Below, in pieces: positions 10,235 through 19,455 of a stretch of 33,060 bases of DNA. Source of the stretch: Dicyema japonicum. Taxonomy: Eukaryota > Dicyemida > Rhombozoa > Dicyemidae. The DNA is taken from positions 316,621 through 349,680 of the forward strand of contig RDEW01000044.1 of the NCBI GenBank assembly GCA_011109175.1. The letters run 5' to 3'. Within the stretch, counting starts at the first letter, position 1. Each line of letters begins with the position of its first letter. The notes under the pieces were generated by a model. The model did no database searches, had not been told where the DNA came from, and saw nothing but the letters and a program-made list of their open reading frames with translations. Position numbers and translations under genes: made by a program.

Positions 10235-10915
10235 ATGTCTGAAAAACACGAAAATTGTAACCTAAATGACTTCTCTCTTTTAACGATCAATGTCAGAGGA
10301 CTCTCTAGTGCATGGAAAAGAAAAGAACTTTGTGAAGACCTTTCAAAATACAAGATATCAACCGGATGTCTCCAAGAGACAAAGATATCGAAGGAGTTCG
10401 AAGAACAACACGGAAAGTTTCAGTTAATCTTTCTCTCTGGAGGATCAAAACATTACGGACTTGGATTTGCTGTAAGAAAGGACCTACTCCGGCGCATATA
10501 CCGTTATTGGACAATCAGTGAAAGGATTGGGATTTTAAAAATAACATTGGACGATCATAACTCTCCGAAGAGTTATCTTACTATTATTAACGCATATGCT
10601 CCACATAGTGGATGGATCAATAAGCAAAAGTTGGAAGTCGAATCACTATAGAAGAAGCATTCATTGGAAGACATGGAAGGGGAAAAAGGAACATTGCAGG
10701 AACCTTGTTAGCTAGTTTTTGTCAAGCAAATAATCTATTCCTTTGTAACACGGCCATTATGCATTAAGCAAGACACAGGACAACTTGGTCAGACAATAGA
10801 ACTAAGTCTGACGGAAGCATTGCGAAAATCTACAATCAAATAGACCACATTATTTGCAGACAAAAAGACCGCAGTATTGTCACTGATGCCCGTGCTTAAT
10901 TGACAGCATCACAAG
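10235..10915 (+). pseudogene. Family 2 LINE endonuclease, broken
   Basis: The ATG at 10235 opens 138 codons of apurinic-type endonuclease: LLTINVRGLSS (residues 15-25), CLQETKIS (residues 44-51), GGSKHYGLGFAVRKDLL (near 69-85) and INAYAPHSG (near 119-127). TAG at 10649 ends the frame. The rest continues in another frame: GRHGRGKRNIAGTLLASFC, NNLFLCNTAIMH, ARHRTTW, then NQIDHIICR and VTDARA, up to about 10900. The final SDH block is altered to QHHKM (about 10905-10919), so the catalytic His is kept but its Ser-Asp neighbours are not. The order and spacing match LINE endonucleases of the GHGRG/RHRTTW kind. Confidence 0.8.
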
Positions 10916-12483
10916 ATGGGTATTGCCAAAATGTCCATAAAGAAACTTATGGGTTTGCAAGAAATGAAAAGAAAGTGCAATGGGCACACGGAACTGCGGG
11001 GGAAGGGATACGTTTTAGACCATCTAAAGAACAATACTATCAAGGGAGAGGAATTCAGAAAATACCTCCATGAGGGATTAGAAGAAATATCAGTAGATTT
11101 GGCACCGCAAATTGTGTGGACCTTGTTCAAACAGAAGATCATGATTGCTGCGGATATATACCTGAAAGAAAACTACGTAACTAAAACACCCACTGAAGAA
11201 GTAACCGCTTTGAAACTCCTTGCTAATCAACAAAAGGCGATATGGATACAATGTGTAAATACAGATGACAAAAATACGAAACAGCGGCTACAAAAAGAAA
11301 GAACAGTCATCAAAAAGAAAATAAGAAAAGCTGCACGTCGGATATTAAAGAACGAAACAATAACAAAAATAGAGAAAATCGAAGGCCTTAAAGACAATGA
11401 GAAGTTTTATGAAGCTGTCGGACAAATCAAAAAACTACCAAGGAAAATACTGACTTTAAGAGATGAAGGAGGAAAACATATTGCTAACCAGCAAGAAATT
11501 GCAGAACTTATAGCGGATTATTTTGAAGCACAATTCGTATCAAAAAATAGCAAAAAACTCACCATTGACACGGATCAGGGAAAATTAGACGAAGAAATAA
11601 CTGTGGAAGAAGTAATGACAGCAAGTTTCAAACTGAAGGACAATAAGAGTCCCGGCCCAGACGGCTTAAATGGTGAATTTTTCAAATATGGAACTCAAAA
11701 GCTACACATGATAATTGCCTGGATTCTAAACGAAACGTATAGTAAAGGAGCCACTTTGCCACTTGGAGAAGGACTATTGATACCAGTACAGAAGCCAAAC
11801 AAAAAATCGGGGAAAGTTGAGAACCTAAGACCAGTGGTCTTAACCAACACATTACGGAAGATACTAGTCAATATTACGCTTCAAAGAATGGAGGGACGCC
11901 TAGACTCGTACCTGTCGGCTTATCAAAGTGGCTTCCGCAAAGGGAGATCAACGTCAGATGTTATATGGAGCCACAAATGGAGAAGTGCGACTGTTCAAAA
12001 ATTTAAAATAACGACAACCATTCTGGGGATTGATATGTCAAAGGCCTTTGATTCCGTCAACAGGAACAAGCTGCTGCAAATACTGGAGCACTTCTTGGAG
12101 GGCTCAACGATTAGGATGGTAAAGACACTCTTGACGGACACATGTTTGATGGTCAGGACTGGGAAAGCTTTATCGAGGACATTTGAAACGACAATTGGTA
12201 CCCTCAAGGAGATCCATTATCCCCGATTTTGTTCATTATTTATCTGGAAGTAGCTCTACAAGACTTGAAGCCTTATATCAGAGAAGGAACGAGCATAATA
12301 GCATATGCGGACGACGTGGACTTTATCTCGAATAACAAAAAAGAGTTAATTTCACTTTTGGAGAAAATGTCTGATAAAATGGCTGAGTGGTCATTAAAAG
12401 TAAACACAAACAAAACCGAAATCACGGAGCTAAAAAAAAGTGAGGAAAGGACCGATGAGCACTGGTGTAGATCAGAAAACTAG
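10916..12483 (+). pseudogene. Family 2 LINE reverse transcriptase, one frameshift from open
   Basis: A 445-codon frame (10916-12253) and a second frame (12229-12483) together give most of an RT. Blocks in order: a basic linker, DNKSPGPDGLNGEFFKYG (about 11638-11691), LLIPVQKPNK and LRPVVLTNTLRKI (about 11775-11865), YQSGFRKGRSTSDVI (about 11921-11965), TILGIDMSKAFDSVNRNKL (about 12019-12075), then after a frame change near 12200 PQGDPLSPILFIIYLEVAL (about 12205-12260) and the catalytic AYADDVDFI (12301-12327). Both catalytic aspartates and the SKAFDSV aspartate are intact. The ATG at 10916 is internal to the original protein and should not be taken as a real start. Confidence 0.85.
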
Positions 12484-12559
12484 GATCCCTTCTCGGTGCC
12501 ACCGAATATATAACACGAAGGAAGACATCAACTAATGTCGCTTTAAACAAAATAAAAAA

Positions 12560-13065
12560 GACCTGGCGTTGACCCTAAAATTCGAATGAGACTATACAAT
12601 GCCCTCGTGAGGCCAATCCTATTATATAATGCCGGTACATGGGCATGGACAGGAACTCGAAAAGTTGAATTCTTTTTACAGAAATCATCTCCGAGCACTC
12701 CTTTCTTCCCGAAGCTTTTTCAAAATACCGTCCGAAATCTTATACAGGAGAACAGGAACTAAGCCAATATAATGTGATATTACCCATTCGACATGAAAGC
12801 TCTTTGGACACATACTCCGCCACGATATGGGGACCCCTGCCAACATAGCAATGGAGGAGATTCTCGTTTACACGGCCGGCCTTGGACAACACTGCCGGTT
12901 ATTTTAGATGAAGATCTCAGGAGGATTGGAAAGCGCCTTACAGATGGGGACGAATTAGATATGCTACGGAACATGGCAACCGATCGAAAAAGATGGGGGA
13001 CGTTAATTAGATTGTTAACTTTTCGTGTTGCACATGCTTTGTCATGCGTACGTGCCTATAATAAT
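12560..13065 (+). pseudogene. Family 2 LINE C-terminal region and 3' tail
   Basis: Contains YNALVRPILLYNAGTWAW (about 12595-12650), the block preceding the C-terminal domain. After frame changes comes PWTTLPVILDEDLRRIGKRL (about 12880-12950) with DELDMLRNMATDRKRWGTLI (about 12950-13005). The same block on the minus strand at 26582-27010 reads RPRSTLPTSLNKCLNRVRKN with DDLDELRSL. The tail has GTGTTGCACATG and an AATAATAAT run ending at 13065. Confidence 0.7.
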
Positions 13066-13256
13066 AATATTTTTAACCAAGGAATCAAAAATTAATTAAA
13101 TTAATACTCAATTCCCAATTGCCTCTTATTAAAATATTTAATTTTTCTTTACATATTATTGAAGTAATGAATTCTGGCTTCATTGTCAGTTTCAATATTT
13201 TCTAGAAGATACTTTTAAATCTCTCTTAATTTTAAAAGCATTTCAGCCTTGTTTAA

Positions 13257-14140
13257 TTACTCATGTACTTCTACAAAACCGGATTTTTCTTCGTCCTCAA
13301 TACCAATTAATTTCTCCTCTTCATCAAATGCCTCTTTTTCACTGTAGTCAATTGAAATAAATTCTTCTATTTCAAAAGGATCATAAATATCTGTTCTGGA
13401 TACAATTTCATCTTTTACATTTATGTCAGTAAATTTTGATTCGCATTCTGTACGTTCTAGACGTTTAAAACAGTTTGAGATTTCACATCTTCCAATGCCA
13501 TTTTTACAAACAATACAATATCCCTAAAATTTAACTTCTTATATGATTCCGAACTATAAATATTTTCAGACGAGTAACTCTTTGAAACTTCTTCAAATTC
13601 TTTTAAAAACCAATCAATATCCACATGTTTTCAGTGCGCATTTCGTCGTGTAATTTACGCATTCGAAATCTGTCTTTGTTTTAATTTCTCAAGAAACCCG
13701 TAAGAATTTTTAAAATTAAATAAGTTCTTTAGCAAAAAATTCTGCCTTATGTAATATTAGAGAATCGTTATAAAGCACCTTAAATGTTAGAGTTAATATT
13801 GTACCTTTTGATTCCATCGAATCCATCCACTCTACTAGATTTTCATCAAACTAAAAGTTTTTTATTATTTTACAAGTTTTTAGTTTAGGACATCTGTTCT
13901 TGAACTAAAATAAAGATTCTGCATTCATCAATAATGCATTGACTGTCCTTTTTGAGATTCTCTTTTTAAAATAGAAGAAAATATGTTGCATATCGTCTGA
14001 CATTAAGCTGATTTATTGGTTTCTTTATACCGCAATATTTCCACTTTTTGAGCAATTGAAAATCAGGTGTAGCCTCCAACAGGAACATTCCGACCCATGC
14101 TTGCTTTTAATTATTCAAATTTTTAAAAATATTTAAAAAA
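13257..14140 (-). pseudogene. Pogo/Tigger-like transposase relic, DDE core missing
   Basis: Read leftwards from 14140. An N-terminal helix-turn-helix resemblance (FSIAQKVEILRYKE, about 14065-14020) is followed by KRTVN-like residues. The second DNA-binding unit of CENP-B/Tigger type comes next: FDENLVEWMDSMESKGTI (about 13853-13800), HKAEFFAKEL (about 13752-13722), and GFLEKLKQRQ after a frameshift (about 13700-13670). The catalytic DDE segment cannot be found. An open frame at 13523-13257 (88 residues) then has a Cys-rich start (CIVCKNGIGRCEISNCFKRL) and an acidic end (FDEEEKLIGIEDEEKSG). NCF followed by an acidic tail fits the C-terminus of Tigger transposases. The family call rests on these motifs plus the terminal repeats, and the C-terminal assignment is inference. 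Confidence 0.5.
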
Positions 14141-14253
14141 ATAAAAATAATATATTAAAATGTTGGCAAATTTCAGAATTGGCAAATATTATTGAAAAAT
14201 AGAAAGAATCGATTAAAAACATGGAAAATTTCAGATTTAGATAATTGAAAAGT

Positions 14254-14276
14254 GGCATATTTGAGAGAGTTAACTG
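14254..14276 (-). repeat. Right terminal inverted repeat of the pogo/Tigger element
   Basis: Reading inward from 14276 on the minus strand gives CAGTTAACTCTCTC, matching the left end at 10040. The TA at 14277-14278 is the second target-site copy. Confidence 0.7.
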
Positions 14277-14278
14277 TA

Positions 14279-14615
14279 TATAAAAACACTACTTGGTTAC
14301 TACAAAAGCTATTTCCACTCAACAGTAAGTCACCTTTATAAAAAAGTACATACAACAATAGCTACTGCTGTGCCGCATGGGACACAAACCTATCGTATAC
14401 GGACTAAAGAAAATCAATTCCTTCCAAGAAACAGTCACGAGTGCTCTACAAAGTGACAACTCCGTTAGAGGAACTTGTGAGGAGAACAAAAGCCCGTTTA
14501 AAACCTACAAATTTCCGAAAAGTGTATCATCAATACAGGAAATGTGTCGAATCTTTGGAGGAACACCGAGAAAAGATGAGACGGCTGATTAAGGAGGCCG
14601 GGATCATCTGACGGC
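14279..14615 (+). pseudogene. LINE family 1, 3' part of the split copy
   Basis: Continues the LINE interrupted at 10037. KTLLGYYKSYFHSTV aligns with KAFLWNCGGIYPPG of the 517-3290 copy. It is followed by an LYKK(Y/V) block, YCCAAWDTNLSYTD (aligned with YACTAWGSNLAATN), a KINSFQETVT block and KCVESLEEHREKMRRL (aligned with KCVGSRSEHLEKMAQL). It ends with TGA near 14610. The alignment across the 4.2-kb insertion shows that both halves are one element. Confidence 0.75.
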
Positions 14616-14716
14616 CCCCATTCCCTTTTATTCTGTCGGTGATTATTGGTTTTAAATAAATTATTTAAAATATATAATTTTAATTTTCAAATATAATTAA
14701 ATTAAACACATACAAC

Positions 14717-16981
14717 ATGGATATTCAGTTAAGTGATTGTGTAGCAAACTGCAAAAAAGTAGAGGACAGCATAATATACAAGGATGAATGTATTTATTCA
14801 TTTGATAGCAAAGTATTATTAACTTTATATATTAGTTCTTTCCAAATGGGATATACATTTGCCTAAAAAATCATTTGGCTGTGGGGTACCGATTTCTTGA
14901 AGAATATGCTGCAAATCACGACTGCCATGCCTTCCTCAACATTCGATCTCAAAGGACGTTGCTGCCCTCATCTTTTGAGACCTCCCCTAAAAGCCTTGCT
15001 ATTGGAGTGGAAGGAGGATTCAACACAGAGTTTAACTATTCAGTAACCGATAAAACCAGTCTCATTCTAATGCCCGATTACATTGAAATGGCCATCGACG
15101 ACAACTCCATCCCACGTTACCTTAAGACTATAATAGATGGAATTATCAATGGAGAGTCAGCTTACAAAACATTCGAGAAAAAGAAACTGTCAGGGAAATG
15201 GGAGGGAGAGCAAATAATGGATAGTCAGTGAGGATTCCTTTGTATAATTGACAGAGTGGCCTTCGATCTCTTTCAAGAAGATTCTAAAGATGTGGATCTC
15301 ATAAATCCTCGATGTTGTGACTATGATTTGGAGACTAATCTTGGGTTGAACATGAGTGATGGATCCATTCGATGTGGAAGAGGTTACTACGATGGGACTG
15401 GGGAAAACAATCTCAGTTTAGAGCACTTTAAGAAGACGGATTATCCCCTGGTGATCAAGCTCGGCACAATCTGTCCTAACTCACTCCCCGGTAGTTTCAT
15501 TTTGTTACTAGACATATTCTCTTATGTGGAGGCGACTATGGTTAAGGATCCTCTTCTGAAGCAGCATTTATTGCATAGGGGGATTGATATTAACAGGATG
15601 GAGAAGACCGACAAGACTATGACTGAATTGGAGATTGAACTTAATTCCAACCACAAATGGGCCTCCATCATGGAGTCTCATAACGACTGTCCCCCTCTGT
15701 GGGGTCTTGGACTTACTGGGATCCATAATATCGGTAATACATGCTACATTGCCACTATTCTTCAAGTTTTCTCGTCAATCAGTCAAATCTATGACTAGTT
15801 TGTGTGTGTAATTGTTCAGTTATACATCCATGTGGATCAACATCACATCACTACCGATAACACAGGTCATGTGTAGTACCCACCTTCAATTGTAGTCCTG
15901 TTGACTTATGTGTAGGGGAAAGGTGATCAATGGACTAGCATCAGGGCTGTATTCCCCAGATCCTGTGTATCTCCCCAATGGGGACCGTGATCTGTCCATT
16001 GCTGGAATATATCCTCACTCATACGTGCATGCCTTCAACATGGTGAACGGTCAGTTTGGCAATGGGACTCAACAAGATGCTTGTGAATTTATGGAGTCTC
16101 TCATCCATGATCTCTCTGTTGTCTTGTTTGTATATTCCAGAATAGTGAGGACTCTTTGGCCCGCTTATTCACCTTTCAGACGGTGAATACCATTACATGT
16201 TGTGAGGATGACAACCCAAAGGAATCGCTCAAACAGATAATAACAGACAACTCGTTCGTTTCTCTATATTTGACAAACGGGGGTAAGTTGACTTGTTTAT
16301 GTAGATTTTGGTGGTGACTGTTTTACTACCTTTTCCCAATGCATTGATAGATTCTCAAAGGAGGAGTTTATTGACAATTACTACTCTCCGTTTGTGGATA
16401 GGAATGTGAGGTGTCGTAGTATCACTAGTTTCATCTCATTTCCCCAGATTCTTGTTATTAAACTCTGCCGTTTCACGGTTGACTCTACTTGGAGTCCATA
16501 CAAAATTGGTAGTTTTAGTAATAAGTTAGACTCCCCTGTGGAAATTCCTGAGATTATAGACCTGACTCATCTTTTGAGTTGTCCTCAAAGTGGGGATGTA
16601 ACTGATGAGACTGATCAGCTGCTTTCATGCCAAATGTCCATGGGATATGATTTAAAGACGGCTAGGACTGCTTTGATGTCTTCCAAGAATGATTTGAATG
16701 AAGCACTCGACTGGTTGGACATACATGGTGGTGACTATTCAAGTTGTACTGGTCAGGAGGATGAATTTGAGAAACACACCACTGGAGGTAGTAGTTGTGA
16801 TAAGTTAGTGTATCGAATGTTTGCATTTGTGAGTCACGTTGGTAAGTCAACGGAGTGTGGTCACTATTTGTGTCATATTATGAAGAATGGACAGTGGACT
16901 ATATTTGATGATGCTAAAGTGTGTCAGTCTGTGCATCCTCGATCCGATCTTGGTTATATTTTCTTTTATGAACGTTTGTGA
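14717..16981 (+). CDS. USP5: Ubiquitin-specific protease, USP5/USP13 type (isopeptidase T-like)
   Basis: Cytosolic deubiquitinase family that disassembles unanchored polyubiquitin. Removing nine GT...AG introns (14813-14835, 15228-15254, 15491-15511, 15798-15819, 15892-15915, 16118-16140, 16283-16304, 16509-16529, 16788-16808; 21-27 bp each) joins ten exons into 686 codons from ATG 14717 to TGA 16981. Every junction restores alignment to animal USP5. The order is an N-terminal region (YKDECIYSFDSK, residues 21-32; LAIGVEGGFN in exon 2), a ZnF-UBP (about 180-260), the Cys box GIHNIGNTCYIATILQVF (311-328, catalytic Cys319), QQDACEF (413-419), one UBA (about 571-609) and the His box ECGHYLCHI (645-653, catalytic His648) with the FDDAKV acidic residue (662-667). 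Human USP5 is longer (about 835-858) and has two UBAs; only one is seen here. The zinc finger has lost two ligand positions. The start is the only ATG upstream of the conserved KDEC motif in frame. The gene lies about 100 bp downstream of LINE debris. Confidence 0.92.
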
Positions 16982-17589
16982 TTTATGATGGTTTCTTTTT
17001 TGATATTAATAATTTTACTATAAGTTTACTAATTGTGGAGATGAAGTTCATTCTTCTCGCAGACGAATAAGGGGAGATGCATAAAGTTCATGTTATTCTC
17101 TATGTGATGACATGGATTGTATCGCTGCTTTTATGGAGATGGAAGAAGAAATTGTATTAGAGAATCCCATGAGAGCGTGTCCCCTGAGGCGAGTCTTGAT
17201 GTGTAACATAGCATGATGGAGGATAATAGATTTAAACGAAGTCTATGTTAGGATCGAAACCAAAGACACTTAAGAAGGAAACTAGTTGTCTGAATAGTCT
17301 TTTTTCAATAATCAAGATTAACTCATTTATGCTATATATGTGACAAAACTAGGAATACTTTGTCACTACATTGCTGAAAAAATAATATGTCTCATCTGAC
17401 GAATACGTGAGAGCACAGAAGAAGCTTAGACGGCATATTTTTTGATTTGTCTATTCCATAATCTCTGAATTCAATCTTTTTAAAAATAAAAAGTGGAATC
17501 TATAACTTTGTTGATATAAAAACAATTTTAATAAATTTTTATATAAATTAACTTTTTGGATCACAATTTTCCCATTCGAAGAGGGGAAA
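16982..17589. other. Spacer after the USP gene
   Basis: No recognised gene. A 36-codon open stretch at about 17108-17215 (acidic, FMEMEEEIVLEN) is too short to call. 17270-17550 is AT-rich. The minus-strand frame at 17451-17645 overlaps the leader of the following LINE and looks fortuitous. Confidence 0.4.
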
Positions 17590-17826
17590 CCTTTGGCGTT
17601 ATGTGGTTCACCGATTCTGAAGTTTTGGTAACGCCCAGAGAGCACCTAATGCTCTTCCAAAAAGAACCATTAGACATACACCTCCGAGGAAACTGTCTCT
17701 CCGGCGGCACGCTCTATCATCCTCATCTACCCGGAAGGAACCCCTAGTCCACACAAGAAACGGACCACGGTTCTTCAACTGAATATCAATCGAGTAAGAG
17801 GCATGATATTGAGCTGCGCTCCCTCC

Positions 17827-18048
17827 TGGCGGAGCTGAAGATAGATATGGCTGTAATACAAGAGACGAAACTGTCTGCGAACAGTCCTACCCCGATGTTC
17901 CCTGAATACGAGTCAGTACAGACTGACCTAAAGAGGATGGCGGAGCTGAAGATAGATATGGCTGTAATACAAGAGACGAAACTGCCTGCGAACAGTCCTA
18001 CCCCGATGTTCCCTGAATACGAGTCAGTACAGACTGACCTAAAGAGGA
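17827..18048. repeat. 111-bp in-frame tandem duplication
   Basis: 17827-17937 and 17938-18048 differ by one base (ctgtctgcg/ctgcctgcg). The unit is 37 codons, so the endonuclease block with QETKL is present twice. No relative in the window has two copies, and a real endonuclease would not tolerate it. There is no N at the junction. Confidence 0.9.
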
Positions 18049-18417
18049 ACCGGGGTGACGGCCTTCTCATTTTATATCGGATAGACCTTAAATGTGTGGA
18101 CATCACTTTAATGGTGAAGAATATCTTGGGAGACGACGATGTTGCTGAAGTCTATGCAGTCTCACTTGAAGCAACAACTAGAAAAATTACCTTTGTGAAC
18201 GTCTATGTACCCCCACCTGGTTCTTGCCCAAAGCACTATAATATGCCCAATTTATCTTCCTTGGCTTCTTTGAACGACGTGATCATTGGCGGGGACATGA
18301 ACGCAAAACATCCTATGTGGCTGGCAAGTCAACCATCCGACTCAAGAGGAAAAGTACTAGTTTCGCAGACAGGGCCTTTCACGGTTATGAATGACCCTAC
18401 AAAACATACGAGAACCC

Positions 18418-18742
18418 CCTTCGGGGAGTTAGACAAACTAACTTCTCGAGGCATCACGCTTTGTTCTCCCACCCTAGCGGCAATATCGACTTGGTCAGTG
18501 ACTTACAACTCAAGAGGGGACCATAATTTTATCCTATTGGGGATCAAGAGAGAAACGTCAACTAGGAGAAGATCCCCAGNCCTTCGGGGAGTTAGACAAA
18601 CTAACTTCTCGAGGCATCACGCTTTGTTCTCCCACCCTAGCGGCAATTTCGACTTGGTCAGTGACTTACAACTCAAGGGGGGACCATAATTTTATCCTAT
18701 TGGGGATCAAGAGAGAAACGTCAACTAGGAGAAGATCCCCAG
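18418..18742. repeat. 162-bp duplication split by one N
   Basis: 18418-18579 and 18581-18742 are the same 162 bases with two substitutions (caatatcg/caatttcg and aagagggga/aagggggga), joined by one N at 18580. It is the same signature as at 2852. Confidence 0.9.
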
Positions 18743-18880
18743 AATAATTCAACTACAAACGCACAGATTGGAGACTTTACCGTACACTTACTGACTGCAG
18801 CACCTGGATAGTATTACTTCCATGGACAAAGTAGTCGCTTATGTAAACCGCACTTAAAGTAGTGGACTAAGAAAAGACCG

Positions 18881-19455
18881 TTGTTATTATTTTGTTGCAA
18901 TCTTGTCAAATCTTTACTTTTTCATGCACCGTGAATACACTAAGTACTGAATTTGACACTTTTATTTATCCTAGTGAATTTTCCATTAATAAATAATTAT
19001 TCCAAAGACCAAAAATAAAACCAAACAAATTCCCCCTGACGCGTTCCAGAAAAACCTTCACATAAGAACAGTGGTCCAGAAGACGTCCTCCGGTAAGCTG
19101 AGATTGATTCAAAAATTCATTGGTAGGGAACGAAATTGTCTCCCTGTAGGATGAATAGTTTACCCTTTTGGATGCTGACAAGCAATTGCCGTCCCTTGAG
19201 TTTGGAAGATTTAATGACGACATTAGAAATCAATTAACCATATAACAAAACAACACGATTGCCGCTTTGTCAAGTAATTGGAAAATATTTGTGGAGAGAA
19301 ATTCGTCATGCTGACAATTTTTGACTATAATAAAAGATATTTAGTAAAAATCGTTATATTATATCTATTATTATAGATTTTATATAATAATTAAATAAAA
19401 AAATATGTTGAAAATTTAAATAAAATAAAATTTGACCTAATAAAATTTAGATTAC
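18881..19455. other. AT-rich spacer with one unrecognised minus-strand ORF
   Basis: The only open frame of note is 19223-18966 on the minus strand (85 codons, MSSLNLPNSRDGN...). I do not recognise it. A different frame of the same stretch reads KGKLFILQGDNFVP, which faintly resembles the FLQGDN RT block at 21600, so it may be a decayed LINE piece. 19320-19450 is extremely AT-rich. Confidence 0.35.

Larger units (their letters stand above)
10207..13065 (+). mobile_element. LINE family 2, most complete copy
   Basis: This non-LTR retrotransposon keeps leader, endonuclease, RT, C-terminal region and an AAT-repeat tail. It starts at TAGGTGGTGAC right after AATATTTTT (10198-10206), and AATATTTTT recurs after the tail at 13066-13074. 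That is a plausible target-site duplication, though the sequence is low in complexity. The copy therefore looks full length and inserted inside the pogo/Tigger element. It is inactivated by a stop or frameshift near 10650, a frameshift near 12200, and others after 12480. Relatives in the window: 1-395, 7790-9050, 25735-25890 and 26582-27010 (all minus strand), and probably 24145-24875. Confidence 0.85.
10040..14276 (-). mobile_element. Pogo/Tigger-like DNA transposon (Tc1-mariner superfamily), with nested LINE
   Basis: The ends are inverted copies. 10040 reads CAATAAACTCTCTCAAATTT, and the reverse complement of 14276 leftwards reads CAGTTAACTCTCTCAAATAT, both followed by GCC. A CAGT-type end fits pogo/Tigger elements. 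Each end is flanked by TA (10038-10039 and 14277-14278), the target duplication expected of this superfamily. The sequences outside the two TAs belong to one family-1 LINE and line up when the element is removed. Inside are a minus-strand transposase relic (13257-14140) and a later family-2 LINE (10207-13065). Without that LINE the element would be about 1.4 kb, shorter than a complete Tigger, consistent with an internal deletion. Confidence 0.75.
17780..18745 (+). pseudogene. Family 1 LINE endonuclease, best preserved copy
   Basis: Upstream, LQLNINRVRGMI appears in one frame (about 17773-17810). The main frame then begins near 17820, with ATG at 17847. Blocks: AELKIDMAVIQETKL with the metal-binding Glu, PTPMFPEYESVQTD, FVNVYVPPPGSC (about 18193-18230), IIGGDMNAKHPMWLA (about 18282-18328) and WSVTYNSRGDHNFILLGI (about 18489-18546), where the usual SDH reads GDH. 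The frame contains a 111-bp in-frame duplication (17827-17937/17938-18048) and then a 162-bp duplication around a single N at 18580. The 280-codon ORF length is therefore inflated by both. Confidence 0.8.
17590..18880 (+). mobile_element. LINE family 1, copy lacking its RT half
   Basis: The leader has GTGGTTCACCG (from 17603), as at 530 in the other copy. The endonuclease follows (see the next entry), then the linker FNYKRTDWRLYRTLTD and LQHLDSITSMDKVVAYVN in shifted frames (about 18747-18850), aligning with FYDYKNANWTGFTNFVD of the 517-3290 LINE. The sequence then passes into AT-rich DNA with no RT. LINEs normally lose their 5' ends, so loss of the 3' half points to a later deletion, rearrangement or assembly break. 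Confidence 0.75.

Noticed and set aside
10916-12253. 445-residue ORF as an intact host gene starting at 10916
   Set aside because: It is the linker and RT of a LINE; the ATG is internal, just after the altered SDH block.
12780-12974. Minus-strand ORF at the LINE C-terminus
   Set aside because: Antisense shadow of the DEDLRRIGKRL block.
14875-16981. USP region as a pseudogene with many stops
   Set aside because: All stops and frame changes are removed by nine GT...AG segments of 21-27 bp that restore alignment at every junction.
17827-18048. A genuine tandem-repeat protein
   Set aside because: The repeated unit is an endonuclease block that relatives have once; the duplication is probably an assembly artefact.
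17786-18106. Minus-strand 106-codon repeat-containing ORF
   Set aside because: Shadow of the LINE endonuclease on the plus strand; its internal repeat is the 111-bp duplication.
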